In this document: positions 9,364 to 18,273 of the stretch, piece after piece
Layout: every line of letters begins with the position of its first letter
Position numbering within the stretch: the stretch's first letter is position 1
Origin: Flavobacterium sp.
GTDB taxonomy: Bacteria > Bacteroidota > Bacteroidia > Flavobacteriales > Flavobacteriaceae
Direction of reading: 5' to 3'
Assembly (NCBI GenBank): GCA_016714905.1
Contig: JADKBW010000019.1
Span: 1-55,882, forward strand
DNA: 55,882 bases
Program-made: the position numbers and the translations under genes
Notes under the pieces: generated by a model
Databases searched by the model: none
The model's input: only the letters and a program-made list of their open reading frames with translations
What the model was told of the DNA's origin: nothing

Positions 9364-10102
9364 TTATCTTAAACTAAAACTAGATTTCGATACCAATTCA
9401 CCTTTATCAAATACATTTACAAAATAAGTTCCTTTTTCAAAGTCTTTACCTGGTAAATCTTGTGTAACGTCTACCGATTTGTTTTCATAGTTTACAGTAC
9501 TTGTAAAGCTATAAGTCAACGAATTTGAACCAAACGATTCTGTTTTCTTTTCACCAAGCACATTGTTTTTGCTATCAATCACTTGCACATAATACGTTTT
9601 ATCGCCTTGTTTTGCAACTTTGTTTTCATTGATTGTAAAACTAATTTTCAAAACATCTGCTTTTCTAGCTTTTTCTGTTTCGATTTGTTTTCCTGAACTT
9701 CTCAATTTGTAAGCTGCTGTTTTCAAATTAGAAACTGAAAGCTTCTGAGCGATTTCGACAGTTTTAGATAATTCTTCATTTTGACCAACTAAAACCTCAT
9801 TATATTTTCTTGACTCACCTAAAACGGTTATCGTACTATCACGCTCAACAGTCAATTTAGCATTGTCTTTCTTCAAGACTTCATTTTCTGCCATTAACGT
9901 TTTCATTTTAGATTCTAAGGCAAAGTATTGGCTTTTGTATTTAGACATTGAAGCAACATCACCTTTAGATTTTTTCAAATCAGCCATCAAATTTACAATC
10001 TTCTCGCGTTCTGCGAAAAATATACACCAAACTTCCAATAAGAAGTACCGCTAATATTGCAATGACTGCTTTTAAATTTGAATTACTTTTTTGATTTTCC
10101 AT
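9364..10102 (-). CDS. Membrane-anchored coiled-coil protein (frameshifted near 10016-10020)
   Basis: The main frame encodes a long coiled coil (about 100 residues of heptad-like KMKTLMAENEVLKKDNAKL) followed by a beta-rich C-terminal domain. Its apparent start is poor. In another frame, directly upstream, an ATG at 10102 opens MENQKSNSNLKAVIAILAVL, an ideal N-terminal membrane anchor ending in SLVYIF. The two frames meet at a five-T run (minus strand). Removing one T gives a continuous protein of about 245 aa. This matches the layout of small Flavobacteriia proteins with one TM helix, coiled coil and C-terminal domain. The function is unknown. The frameshift is probably a sequence error. Confidence 0.72.
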
Positions 10103-10195
10103 AAATTTATATTTTGTTTAAGCAAAAATAATAATATTTGTGGTTATAACGGAAGTTTGGATGAATATATTACTTTTGAATGTTAAATTTTTTTT

Positions 10196-11293
10196 ATGGA
10201 AAAATTAATTCCTTTTACAAATATTGATCTAGCAAGAATTACGAACCATAGAAGTGGGGAAGTAAAATTTGGAGAGAAAATGATTACCATTCCAAAAGGT
10301 ACAGAATCGATCACTTCTTTTTTAAATAGTACTGCCGCTCGTTACGTTTTATTTGGAATCCCTGAAGATATTGGAGTTCGCGCCAACTTTGGTCGACCAG
10401 GTGCTCATTCTGCCTGGGAAAGCGCGATAAAAAGTATTGCAAATATTCAATTCAATAAATTTTGTAAAGGAAATGAATTATTGGTTTTAGGCCAGTTGGA
10501 TGTTGCTGAAGAAATGGAACAAGCAGAAGGGTTGAACTATCACAACATCGCGGACAGAAGAAAATTTAATGATTTGGTGACAAAAATCGACAAAGAAGTA
10601 GCGCACATCGTCTCGATTATTGTGAAAGCCAATAAAATTCCAATTGTCATTGGCGGTGGTCATAACAATTCTTACGGCAACATAAAAGGAACCGCTTTAG
10701 CAAAAGGCAAACCAGTCAATGCCGTCAATTTTGACGCACATTCCGACTTCCGAATTTTAGAAGGTCGACACAGTGGCAACGGATTTTCTTACGCCTTTGA
10801 TGAAGGATTTCTCCATAAGTATTTCATTTTTGGATTGCATGAAAATTACACTTCCAAAAAGGTGCTATCGAAAATAAAAAAAGTACACGCTAGAGTTCGA
10901 TACAATACCTACGATGAAATTGGGATTCGTAAATTCAAGAACTTTGAGACAGAACTAGAGTTGGCCCATAATTTTATTAATGATCAACCGTATGGAATTG
11001 AAATCGACTTAGATGCGATCCCAAATATCGCCAGTAGTGCCATGACTATCAGTGGTTTCTCAGTAGAGCAGGTTCGACAATTCGTTCATTACTTTGGCAA
11101 GAATCAAAATGCTAGCTATTTACACATTTGCGAAGGAGCACCAGACCTCGGTGAAGAAAAAAACAACCATCTCATCGGAAAACTAATGGGTTATTTGATT
11201 ACTGATTTTATGAAAGCGAACGATCCGACACAAGGAATAATTCGAGCGATGGACGTCAATTTTACTGAAGTAAAATCCACTTCGATTAAATAA
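10196..11293 (+). CDS. hutG: Formimidoylglutamase / arginase-family ureohydrolase
   Basis: A 365-aa member of the ureohydrolase family. Mn-binding motifs are visible: GGGHNNSYG, NFDAHSDFR (DxHxD) and the late EIDLDAI. In Bacteroidota, arginase-like proteins near hutI hydrolyse N-formimidoylglutamate to glutamate and formamide, completing the histidine pathway begun by HutI two genes upstream on the same strand. The sequence is longer than classical HutG (about 310-330 aa), so agmatinase-like activity is a lesser alternative. The HutG assignment rests on the family motifs plus context. Confidence 0.8.
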   Translation: MEKLIPFTNIDLARITNHRSGEVKFGEKMITIPKGTESITSFLNSTAARYVLFGIPEDIGVRANFGRPGAHSAWESAIKSIANIQFNKFCKGNELLVLGQLDVAEEMEQAEGLNYHNIADRRKFNDLVTKIDKEVAHIVSIIVKANKIPIVIGGGHNNSYGNIKGTALAKGKPVNAVNFDAHSDFRILEGRHSGNGFSYAFDEGFLHKYFIFGLHENYTSKKVLSKIKKVHARVRYNTYDEIGIRKFKNFETELELAHNFINDQPYGIEIDLDAIPNIASSAMTISGFSVEQVRQFVHYFGKNQNASYLHICEGAPDLGEEKNNHLIGKLMGYLITDFMKANDPTQGIIRAMDVNFTEVKSTSIK

Positions 11294-11295
11294 CC

Positions 11296-11303
11296 TATCT
11301 TTG
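11296..11303 (+). promoter_or_regulatory. Candidate -7 element of the helicase gene
   Basis: TATCTTTG is an exact match to the Bacteroidota -7 consensus TAnnTTTG. It lies 50 bp before the helicase start codon and just after the stop of the hutG-like gene. No convincing TTG -33 element was found at the expected distance, so the call is tentative. Confidence 0.35.
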
Positions 11304-11352
11304 CGCAGATTTTCAGAATCCTTATGTTCTGAAATTTTTATACTACCTATAT

Positions 11353-12603
11353 ATGTTATTTGAAGATTTATCACTCTCAAAGAGTATCCAAAAAGCCGTT
11401 TTTGAAGAAGGTTATACTGAAGCCACTCCCATACAAGAACAATCTATCCCTATCGTATTAGCAGGTCGAGATTTAATCGGTTGTGCACAAACGGGAACAG
11501 GAAAAACAGCAGCATTTGCCATTCCGATTATCCACCAATTGCATCGCATGGTGGGTTCGTCTAATAAAGCCAAAGTGATTCGTGCACTAGTAATTACACC
11601 TACACGAGAATTAGCAGTACAGATAGGCCAGAATTTCGATCGTTACGGAAAGTACACCAACCTGACGCAATTGACCATTTTTGGCGGTGTATCTCAAGTT
11701 CCACAAGTTGATGTGTTGCGGAAAGGTGTCGATGTTCTCGTTGCCACTCCAGGACGATTGCTCGATTTACACAAACAAGGATTTATCAATCTTGACCATC
11801 TGCATACTTTAGTTTTGGATGAAGCTGATCAAATGTTAGATATGGGCTTCGTAAACGATGTAAAGAAAATCGTAAAACTGACACCTAATAACCGACAAAC
11901 ACTTTTGTTCTCAGCCACAATGCCCATCGCTATTAGAGAATTGGCGGAGATGTTTTTGAAAGACCCAGCAACGGTTAGTGTTTCTCCAGTATCGTCTACC
12001 GCTGAAAATGTAGAACAACGTGTTTATTTTGTAGATAAGACTGAAAAAAGAAATTTACTCTACCATTTAATTCGAAATGAAAAACTATCTGATGTGTTGG
12101 TTTTTTCTAGAACCAAGCACGGAGCAGACAATGTTGTAAAAGCATTGCGAAAACACGGTGTTGCCGCAGAAGCCATTCATGGTGATAAATCACAAAACGC
12201 GCGACAAAGAGTGCTTGATGCATTTAAGAATAAAGAAGTTGGCGTTTTGGTCGCAACTGATATTGCCGCGCGCGGTATCGATATCGACCAACTGCCATTT
12301 GTAATCAATTTTGATTTGCCTAATATTCCCGAAACATACGTACACCGAATCGGAAGAACAGGACGTGCTGGGAATGGTGGAATCGCCATTTCTTTTTGCA
12401 GTAAAGATGAAGCGCCTTATTGGAAAGATATCATGAAACTGATTAAAGTGGATGTGACAACGATTTCTGATCATCCTTATCCCAGGCATGAAGGCAGTCC
12501 AACGGAAGAAGTTAAACCGCAATCCAACTCCAATCGAAGCGGTGGCGCTCATAAATCGAGAAAGTCCGCTAATTCGAAACAAAATAAAAAACGCTGGTAT
12601 TAG
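11353..12603 (+). CDS. DEAD-box ATP-dependent RNA helicase (RhlE-like)
   Basis: A 416-aa RNA helicase with all core motifs: the Q motif (ATPIQEQSIPIVLAGRD), Walker A AQTGTGKTA, PTRELAVQI, TPGRLLD, DEAD (VLDEADQMLD), SAT, and the RecA2 motifs ATDIAARGID and HRIGRTGRAG. A basic, low-complexity tail (SNRSGGAHKSRKSANSKQ) follows, as in RhlE-type cold-shock and ribosome-assembly helicases. It should unwind RNA in the cytoplasm. It stands alone on the plus strand, with hsp20 downstream after a gap of about 120 bp. Confidence 0.94.
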   Translation: MLFEDLSLSKSIQKAVFEEGYTEATPIQEQSIPIVLAGRDLIGCAQTGTGKTAAFAIPIIHQLHRMVGSSNKAKVIRALVITPTRELAVQIGQNFDRYGKYTNLTQLTIFGGVSQVPQVDVLRKGVDVLVATPGRLLDLHKQGFINLDHLHTLVLDEADQMLDMGFVNDVKKIVKLTPNNRQTLLFSATMPIAIRELAEMFLKDPATVSVSPVSSTAENVEQRVYFVDKTEKRNLLYHLIRNEKLSDVLVFSRTKHGADNVVKALRKHGVAAEAIHGDKSQNARQRVLDAFKNKEVGVLVATDIAARGIDIDQLPFVINFDLPNIPETYVHRIGRTGRAGNGGIAISFCSKDEAPYWKDIMKLIKVDVTTISDHPYPRHEGSPTEEVKPQSNSNRSGGAHKSRKSANSKQNKKRWY

Positions 12604-12658
12604 TCTTTTTTTCAAAAATTAAAATTTCTATAGACCTAAAAATTTCTTGTAAATCTGC

Positions 12659-12689
12659 TTGACAAAAATTTCAAAATATTGTACCTTTA
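12659..12689 (+). promoter_or_regulatory. Candidate promoter of the hsp20 gene
   Basis: TTG at 12659-12661 and TACCTTTA at 12682-12689 are spaced by 20 nt and fit the Bacteroidota sigma-A promoter (TTG, N17-23, TAnnTTTG) with one mismatch. It lies 37 bp before the hsp20 ATG. A heat-shock operator was not identified. Confidence 0.5.
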
Positions 12690-12725
12690 ATGTACTGATT
12701 TAGTAACAATTAAAATACAATTATT

Positions 12726-13178
12726 ATGGAAACTTTAGTTAAAAAAAATGGCTCGTTCCCAGTTGTAAAAACTTTCTTTGATGATTTTTTTACGAAAGAT
12801 TTGTTTGATTGGACTGACAAAAATTTTGCTGCTTTAGGTAGCAACATTCCATCAGTCAACTTAAAAGAAACTGACACAAAACTGGAAGTCGAATTAGCTG
12901 CACCAGGAATGAAAAAAGAAGACTTCAAAATTGAGATTGAAGACAATGTTTTAAAAATTTCGAGCGAAAAAGAGGAAGAACATGAAGAGAGCCGAAAAAA
13001 AGACCATTATGTACGAAAAGAATTTAGCTACAGTTCTTTTTTCAGATCGTTTCATCTTCCTGATTCAGCTGATGAAAGCAAGGTTGACGCCACCTATAAA
13101 GACGGTGTCTTGCATGTGACTATCAACAAAAAAGAAGGTAGCAAGAAGAAAACAAGCAAACGAATCGATGTTAAATAA
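12726..13178 (+). CDS. Hsp20/alpha-crystallin small heat-shock protein
   Basis: A 150-aa ATP-independent chaperone that binds unfolding proteins in the cytoplasm. The alpha-crystallin domain spans about residues 40-135 and includes LEVELAAPGMKKEDFKIEIEDNVLKIS and the A-x-x-x-n-G-v-L signature in VDATYKDGVLHVTINK. The tail is lysine-rich and lacks a clear I-x-I motif at the extreme end (SKRIDVK). Length and layout are typical of IbpA/Hsp20 proteins of Bacteroidota. A likely promoter lies upstream and a strong terminator downstream, so it is probably monocistronic. Confidence 0.95.
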   Translation: METLVKKNGSFPVVKTFFDDFFTKDLFDWTDKNFAALGSNIPSVNLKETDTKLEVELAAPGMKKEDFKIEIEDNVLKISSEKEEEHEESRKKDHYVRKEFSYSSFFRSFHLPDSADESKVDATYKDGVLHVTINKKEGSKKKTSKRIDVK

Positions 13179-13210
13179 TCAATTCGTTTAGTAAATACCA
13201 AAAACAAAAA

Positions 13211-13233
13211 ATCCCGATTTAGATCGGGATTTT
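13211..13233. terminator. Bidirectional terminator between hsp20 and ettA
   Basis: The perfect 8-bp stem ATCCCGAT/ATCGGGAT (13211-13218 with 13223-13230) has a 4-nt loop and is flanked by A and T runs. It separates convergent hsp20 and ettA and can serve both. Confidence 0.85.
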
Positions 13234-13237
13234 GTAT

Positions 13238-14932
13238 TTAACTACGTATCAGTTTTCTATACTTTAATCGCTTCGGCGTCAAATCGCCACCCAAACGTTT
13301 CTTCTTGTTCTCTTCATAATCGGAGAATCCACCTTCAAAATAGTAGACTTCTGAATTTCCTTCAAAAGCGAGAATGTGTGTACAAATTCTATCTAAGAAC
13401 CATCTGTCGTGGGAAATAACTACCGCACATCCGGCAAAATTCTCCAAACCTTCTTCTAAGGCTCTAAGTGTATTAATATCCAAATCATTCGTTGGCTCAT
13501 CCAACAATAAAACGTTGCCTTCTTCTTTTAGTGTCATTGCCAAATGCAAACGGTTACGCTCACCTCCTGACAATGTTCCCACCTTTTTGTTTTGGTCGCT
13601 TCCACCGAAGTTGAAACGCGACAAATACGCTCTCGAATTCACTTGTCGTCCGCCCATCATAATGAGTTCCTGTCCATCGCAAAAGTTCTCCCAAATCGAT
13701 TTATTGGGATCGATGTTAGAGTGGGCCTGATCGACATACGCAATCTTCACGGTTTCTCCAATAGCAAATTCTCCCGCATCAGGCTTTTCTTCGCCCATAA
13801 TCATTTTAAAAATCGTCGATTTACCCGCACCATTCGGACCGATGATACCCACAATTCCTGCTTGAGGTAAAGTGAAATTCAAATTATCATAGAGCAACTT
13901 ATCTCCAAATGCTTTTGCTACATTTTTTGCTTCGATGACATTCGTTCCCAAACGCGGTCCATTTGGAATGTAGATTTCCAAATTCTCGTCCAATTGCTTT
14001 TGATCTTCATTCAATAATTTATCATAGTTCTGCAAACGTGCTTTTTGTTTGGTTTGACGGCCTTTCGCTCCTTGTCGAACCCAGTCTAATTCGCGTTCTA
14101 AGGTCTTTCTGCGTTTTGAAGCGACTTTTTCTTCCAATGCCATGCGACTTGATTTCTGATCCAACCAAGAAGAGTAATTACCTTTCCATGGAATGCCTTC
14201 TCCTCTATCCAATTCTAAAATCCAACCCGCAACGTTATCTAAGAAATAACGGTCGTGCGTTACGGCGATTACCGTTCCTGCATATTGAGCCAAATGTTGC
14301 TCTAACCACAGTACACTTTCCGCATCAAGGTGATTCGTAGGCTCATCTAAAAGTAACACATCTGGTTGTTGCAATAGCAAACGACAAAGCGCTACACGAC
14401 GACGTTCTCCACCAGATAAATGTTTGATCGGTGTATCGCCTTCTGGAGTTCGTAAAGCATCCATGGCGATTTCTAATTTGGTATCGATTTCCCAAGCCCC
14501 AAGCGCATCAATTTTGTCTTGCAAATCTGCTTGGCGATCCATGAGTTGTTGCATTTTATCAGCGTCTTCATAGACTTCAGGCAAACCAAATTGGTCATTG
14601 ATTTTATTAAATTCGTCTAAAACTGCCATGGTCTCTGCAACACCTTCACGCACGATTTCAATCACGGTTTTCGAATCATCGAGTTGTGGATCTTGCTCTA
14701 AATATCCAACCGTATAACCTGGTTGAAAAACTACGTCGCCTTGATAGTTTTTATCAACGCCAGCGATGATTTTTAATAAAGATGATTTTCCAGAACCATT
14801 AAGACCTAGAATTCCAATTTTGGCTCCGTAGAAGAAACTTAAATAGATGTTTTTTAAAACTTGTTTGTCGCTGCTTGAGTAGGTTTTACTCAGTTTTTGC
14901 ATTGAAAATATTACTTTCTTATCGTCTGACAT
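13238..14932 (-). CDS. ettA: Energy-dependent translational throttle protein EttA (ABC-F)
   Basis: A 564-aa cytosolic ABC-F ATPase with two nucleotide-binding domains and no membrane segments. Walker A motifs are GLNGSGKSS and GPNGAGKST; each domain has an LSGGE(R) signature and a LLLDEPTN Walker B. The length and the inter-domain linker with basic arms (VASKRRKTLERELDWVRQGAKGRQTKQKARL) match EttA rather than Uup or YheS. EttA binds the ribosomal E site and gates entry to elongation according to the ATP/ADP ratio. The gene is single and separated from the pigment cluster by about 360 bp. Confidence 0.93.
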   Translation of the reverse strand: MSDDKKVIFSMQKLSKTYSSSDKQVLKNIYLSFFYGAKIGILGLNGSGKSSLLKIIAGVDKNYQGDVVFQPGYTVGYLEQDPQLDDSKTVIEIVREGVAETMAVLDEFNKINDQFGLPEVYEDADKMQQLMDRQADLQDKIDALGAWEIDTKLEIAMDALRTPEGDTPIKHLSGGERRRVALCRLLLQQPDVLLLDEPTNHLDAESVLWLEQHLAQYAGTVIAVTHDRYFLDNVAGWILELDRGEGIPWKGNYSSWLDQKSSRMALEEKVASKRRKTLERELDWVRQGAKGRQTKQKARLQNYDKLLNEDQKQLDENLEIYIPNGPRLGTNVIEAKNVAKAFGDKLLYDNLNFTLPQAGIVGIIGPNGAGKSTIFKMIMGEEKPDAGEFAIGETVKIAYVDQAHSNIDPNKSIWENFCDGQELIMMGGRQVNSRAYLSRFNFGGSDQNKKVGTLSGGERNRLHLAMTLKEEGNVLLLDEPTNDLDINTLRALEEGLENFAGCAVVISHDRWFLDRICTHILAFEGNSEVYYFEGGFSDYEENKKKRLGGDLTPKRLKYRKLIRS

Positions 14933-15018
14933 AACTTTCTTATTATTTAATTAAATTACTAATTTTAAGTTATTTATAAAATTACAATTTTGAAAAACAC
15001 ATCGTTTTTGCATGAAAT

Positions 15019-15043
15019 GTTCCCACTTTTTGTTCCCACTTTT
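15019..15043. repeat. Tandem 13-bp direct repeat GTTCCCACTTTT(T)
   Basis: Two copies (15019-15031 and 15032-15044) sit in the 160-bp gap upstream of the short ORF at 15095. Short direct repeats of this kind resemble arm-type binding sites upstream of Bacteroidota integrase genes. Identification as integrase sites is inference. Confidence 0.5.
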
Positions 15044-15094
15044 ACTAATAATTGATTTGTTTGTATTGTAATCAAAACTAAAAAAACTTAAATA

Positions 15095-15313
15095 ATGCCA
15101 ACAAAGATAGTTCTAAAAAAAAAGAATGCAAATGATCATTTTGGAATTCTTACTATTCAATGTTTTAAAGATGATGAAGTCTGGAAATCAGGCAATATGA
15201 TGTTGTCTATTTTGGGCACAATACAATTATTTTCGATTGAGTGGCTGAAGTGTTTGCTACTGAGATATCTTGACGTGAAAAATCAGTGCGTTTTACTCGA
15301 TACTTGTTCTTAA
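15095..15313 (+). pseudogene. Possible N-terminal remnant of a tyrosine recombinase/integrase
   Basis: A 72-aa ORF. Its first 35 residues (MPTKIVLKKKNANDHFGILT...) resemble the beta-stranded arm-DNA-binding start of Bacteroidota phage/transposon integrases (KIVLRKKK...G..pL.i). The rest does not look like a protein family, and the frame runs into the 3' end of the convergent ligase gene. It follows the tandem repeat at 15019. It could be a leftover from integration of the pigment cluster or of a lost element. It could also be an unrelated small gene; the match is weak. Confidence 0.35.
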
Positions 15314-16591
15314 ATCAAAAAAATGAATCGGCTTTCGGCTCATAGGTTGAAAAATCAAATCCTTCAAAATCTCATTTGTAGTGAACTCTAATTTTGGTGA
15401 AACCCGCAATTTGGCTCGAAAATGATCTTTTACTTCTTGGAGAAATTCTTCAGACGGAATTTTTACAGCCAACTTTATTACGATTTCATCTGTCCCTAAT
15501 TCGTTGGTTGAAATTTCAATAATATGACTTTCGATATTAGAAAAACCGTTTAAAACATCGTTCAATGCTGGCGGATACAAGGTAGTTCCTTTGTATTTTA
15601 TCATTTGTTGTTTTCTGCCAATAACCGGACCAACACGCAACGTATTTCTGCCACAAGCACAGGGTTTGGTATGCAATTGTACAATGTCGCCCGTTTTAAA
15701 ACGTACCAAGGGCATGGCTTCAATTCCTAATGTTGTAAAAGTTAATTCTCCTGGTTCACCTTCTTTTACAGGGATATTTTGCTCATCTAAAACCTCAACA
15801 ATAATCAACTCAGGATGGTGATGTCCTCCAACAGCGTGCTCACATTCAGTAAAAGCTGTGCTCATCTCTGTTGATGCATAGGTAGAAAACAACTTAATAT
15901 CCCACTTTTCAGTAATTTTTGTGGCTAACGCATTATTCTCAAACTCTTGATTTCGGAGGGATTCTCCTATGCAAATCGCTCCTTTTATGCTCGAATTACT
16001 ATAGTCAATATTGTGTGATTCTGCATATTCAATCAATTTTAGCAAAAAAGAAGGCACTGTAATTACATAATTGGGTTTGTATTTTAAAATGGAATCCCAT
16101 TGCAGTTCGGGTATCCCTGCTCCTACACGAATAACACCGACGTTCATCTTGCGTAAACCTAAAAAATACGCCAATCCTGCCATAAAACGACGGTCGATAG
16201 TGGTCATGAGCTGCACCAAATCTCCTTCTTTTATACCCGCACAATCGAAGGAAATTGCTTCATTATAAGCCAGTCTGTCAAGATCATTGTTGGTTAAACC
16301 AAAAGTTACTGGTTCTCCTAACGTTCCCGAAGTAGTAGCAAAATCAATTATTTTTGTTATTGGAACGCAAAGAAATTCGTCGTTATATTGCTGTAAATCT
16401 TCTTTGGTAGTCACCGGAAGTTGTTGCAAATCTTCTATGGTCTTTATTGTAGTAATGTCAATCGAATGATTGGAAAACCGCTTTTTATAAAAGGGAGAAT
16501 TGTCATTTGCATACGCTAGCGCTTCCAAAAGTTTTTGCTCTTGAAAGCTTTTAATTTCTTCGATGGATGCGGTTTCTATTTTTGGAATCAT
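15293..16591 (-). CDS. PaaK-like AMP-forming acyl-CoA/ACP ligase (pigment cluster)
   Basis: An adenylate-forming enzyme of about 432 aa related to phenylacetate-CoA ligase and coenzyme F390 synthetase. Motifs include ATTSGTLGEPVTFGLT (P-loop-like), YASTEMSTAFTEC and VRFKTGDIVQLH; a Cys-containing segment (KPCACGRN) lies before the C-terminal subdomain. In aryl-polyene clusters such enzymes activate the aromatic starter acid, here probably 4-coumarate, for loading on ACP. I prefer the ATG at 16591 (MIPKIETASI), which overlaps the upstream stop as ATGA; the longer frame starts at 16621. It is the last gene of the cluster. Confidence 0.85.
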   Translation of the reverse strand: MIPKIETASIEEIKSFQEQKLLEALAYANDNSPFYKKRFSNHSIDITTIKTIEDLQQLPVTTKEDLQQYNDEFLCVPITKIIDFATTSGTLGEPVTFGLTNNDLDRLAYNEAISFDCAGIKEGDLVQLMTTIDRRFMAGLAYFLGLRKMNVGVIRVGAGIPELQWDSILKYKPNYVITVPSFLLKLIEYAESHNIDYSNSSIKGAICIGESLRNQEFENNALATKITEKWDIKLFSTYASTEMSTAFTECEHAVGGHHHPELIIVEVLDEQNIPVKEGEPGELTFTTLGIEAMPLVRFKTGDIVQLHTKPCACGRNTLRVGPVIGRKQQMIKYKGTTLYPPALNDVLNGFSNIESHIIEISTNELGTDEIVIKLAVKIPSEEFLQEVKDHFRAKLRVSPKLEFTTNEILKDLIFQPMSRKPIHFFDLRTSIE

Positions 16592-18266
16592 TGCAATTTC
16601 CGGTTTGTTTTTTTTAGACACTTTTCGATTTTTTGTCTGGATGGTAAAGTTGTAATTTCTTTTGTTAAAGCTTTTTCAAAATTAATTTTGGCTTCTCTAT
16701 AGTTCTTTTGTTTATAAAAGTACACTCCCATTTTATAATATACCATCCAAAAATCGGGATTCAAAGATTGGTATTTTTTTACAAAACTACTATCTAGAAT
16801 AGAATTGTTTTCTAAAACAGCATCCATTTTTCGATCTTCAATACGAAACATTTCATAGTTTTTATACGCTTCACTTTCTAAAAAAGGATCTTTAGAAATG
16901 TTTAATTCTTCCTTTTGCAATGTTGTCTTATCTATATTAAAATTATTGTTGCTAAAAATAGTGTTCAAATCATAACACACAAATTCACCCAACTGATACG
17001 GATTAGAAGACACCCAAACCAATAGCTGTTCGGGTTTAAAAATCACACCGTGATGTGCCAACATTTGATTGAGTGCTTTTTCGTTTCCGTATCCTATAGG
17101 TAAGTTATTCAAACCTTCTTTATTTCTTAAAATGTCTGCTGCAATATTTGGGTTAATTTTCGAATTTTCATCCATCAATTGTATCATTTTATCCATGCGG
17201 TATTTTGAATGACTGTTCAAAATTTGTGCTCGATTTCGCTTGTTATCCTTTAACTCGGAACTTTGAAAATGATTCGAACAAAGCAATTGATTCATAGTGT
17301 TTGGAACTTCATAAACACCAAAACTATCTGGTGAAACTTCTATTAAAATGGCTTTATTATCGGCAGCGCTACCAATCATTATCGACTCTGAAACAAAGAC
17401 TTTCCTTTTCTTTGCAATGACAATTGCTTCGTCAATTGTGGATGCATATTGCAAAATTTCTCTAGTTAGAATGGATATAGGAGTTTTAGCAATTAAAGGA
17501 ATTTTCGACTTACCAGCATTTATTGTTACCGTTAATCCTTTGTTATTCATCCCAGAACAAACCCCTATCATTCCTGCCCACGTTACCATCATAAAAGGAT
17601 AACCTTTGTCGGGCTTTTCAAAAACAACGATTTTATCTTTGGCAAAATCATCTCCAGCATAAAAATCAAAATTTCTACCTAAAATCAAACTCCCATCTTC
17701 TGATTTATCACCCCATGCTGCAAAAGACGAGCAACCTACTAGAGCTAAATCTTGTAAGGCGTGACCAATATCATGCGCTCCGTGAAGATATAAACTTCTT
17801 AAATACCGTGGAGCTATATGGTCAAAATCGTGTGATGCATATTCGGAAATTCCATAGATTTCTGTTTTATATTCTTCAGGAATGTTAAGATATAGCTTTC
17901 GATTATACCATTTTAAAAAACCACGCAATAAGCGTTGCTTAAAATGTGATGGTACCAAATCGTTAATCTTACTAAAGAAAACATGCTCTTGTTTCTTTAT
18001 AAGTGAATCAGTTAAACATCCTATTACTAAACCGCGCTTCAACGGATCTCCTTCAACATACAATTCCCAAAGGTTTTGTTTGTTTTAAGTAAAAAATTGT
18101 TGTTACCTGAAGTATATAGAGTACTAGAATGTTTAGTTATTTTGGGAATAGAGGCATCATATCCATCTAAAATTGGCTTATGATGTAATGATTTAGAAGT
18201 GCCGCACGATGATAGGCATACCAAAAATACTAACATACCTATAAAGCAAACTATTGTTCTCATCAA
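16588..18266 (-). CDS. C45/IAT-family acyltransferase-hydrolase lipoprotein with C-terminal TPR (frameshift near 18070)
   Basis: The N-terminal frame encodes a lipoprotein signal (LVFLVCLSSC, Cys at the lipobox). The main frame carries an Ntn-hydrolase domain related to isopenicillin-N acyltransferase, with the candidate nucleophile Cys in LALVGCSSFAAWGD and the LGRNFDFY motif, then a C-terminal TPR-like stretch (NPDFWMVYYKMGVYFYKQ). The frames join at an AAA run (18069-18071); one added base yields KTFWELYVEGDPLKRG and a protein of about 560 aa. It is probably membrane-anchored in the periplasm, where it could transfer or hydrolyse an acyl or amide group of the pigment. The substrate is not known. 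Confidence 0.8.
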
Positions 18267-18273
18267 AATGCAG

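Noticed and set aside
8076..11293. Tyrosine ammonia-lyase at 45.5-47.0 kb as the HutH of the hut pathway
   Set aside because: It lies 34 kb away inside the pigment operon and carries TAL-like features; hutI and hutG stand apart.
12190..12615. 141-aa minus-strand ORF antisense to the DEAD-box helicase
   Set aside because: It is a shadow frame of the conserved helicase motifs, with no ribosome-binding site or family likeness.
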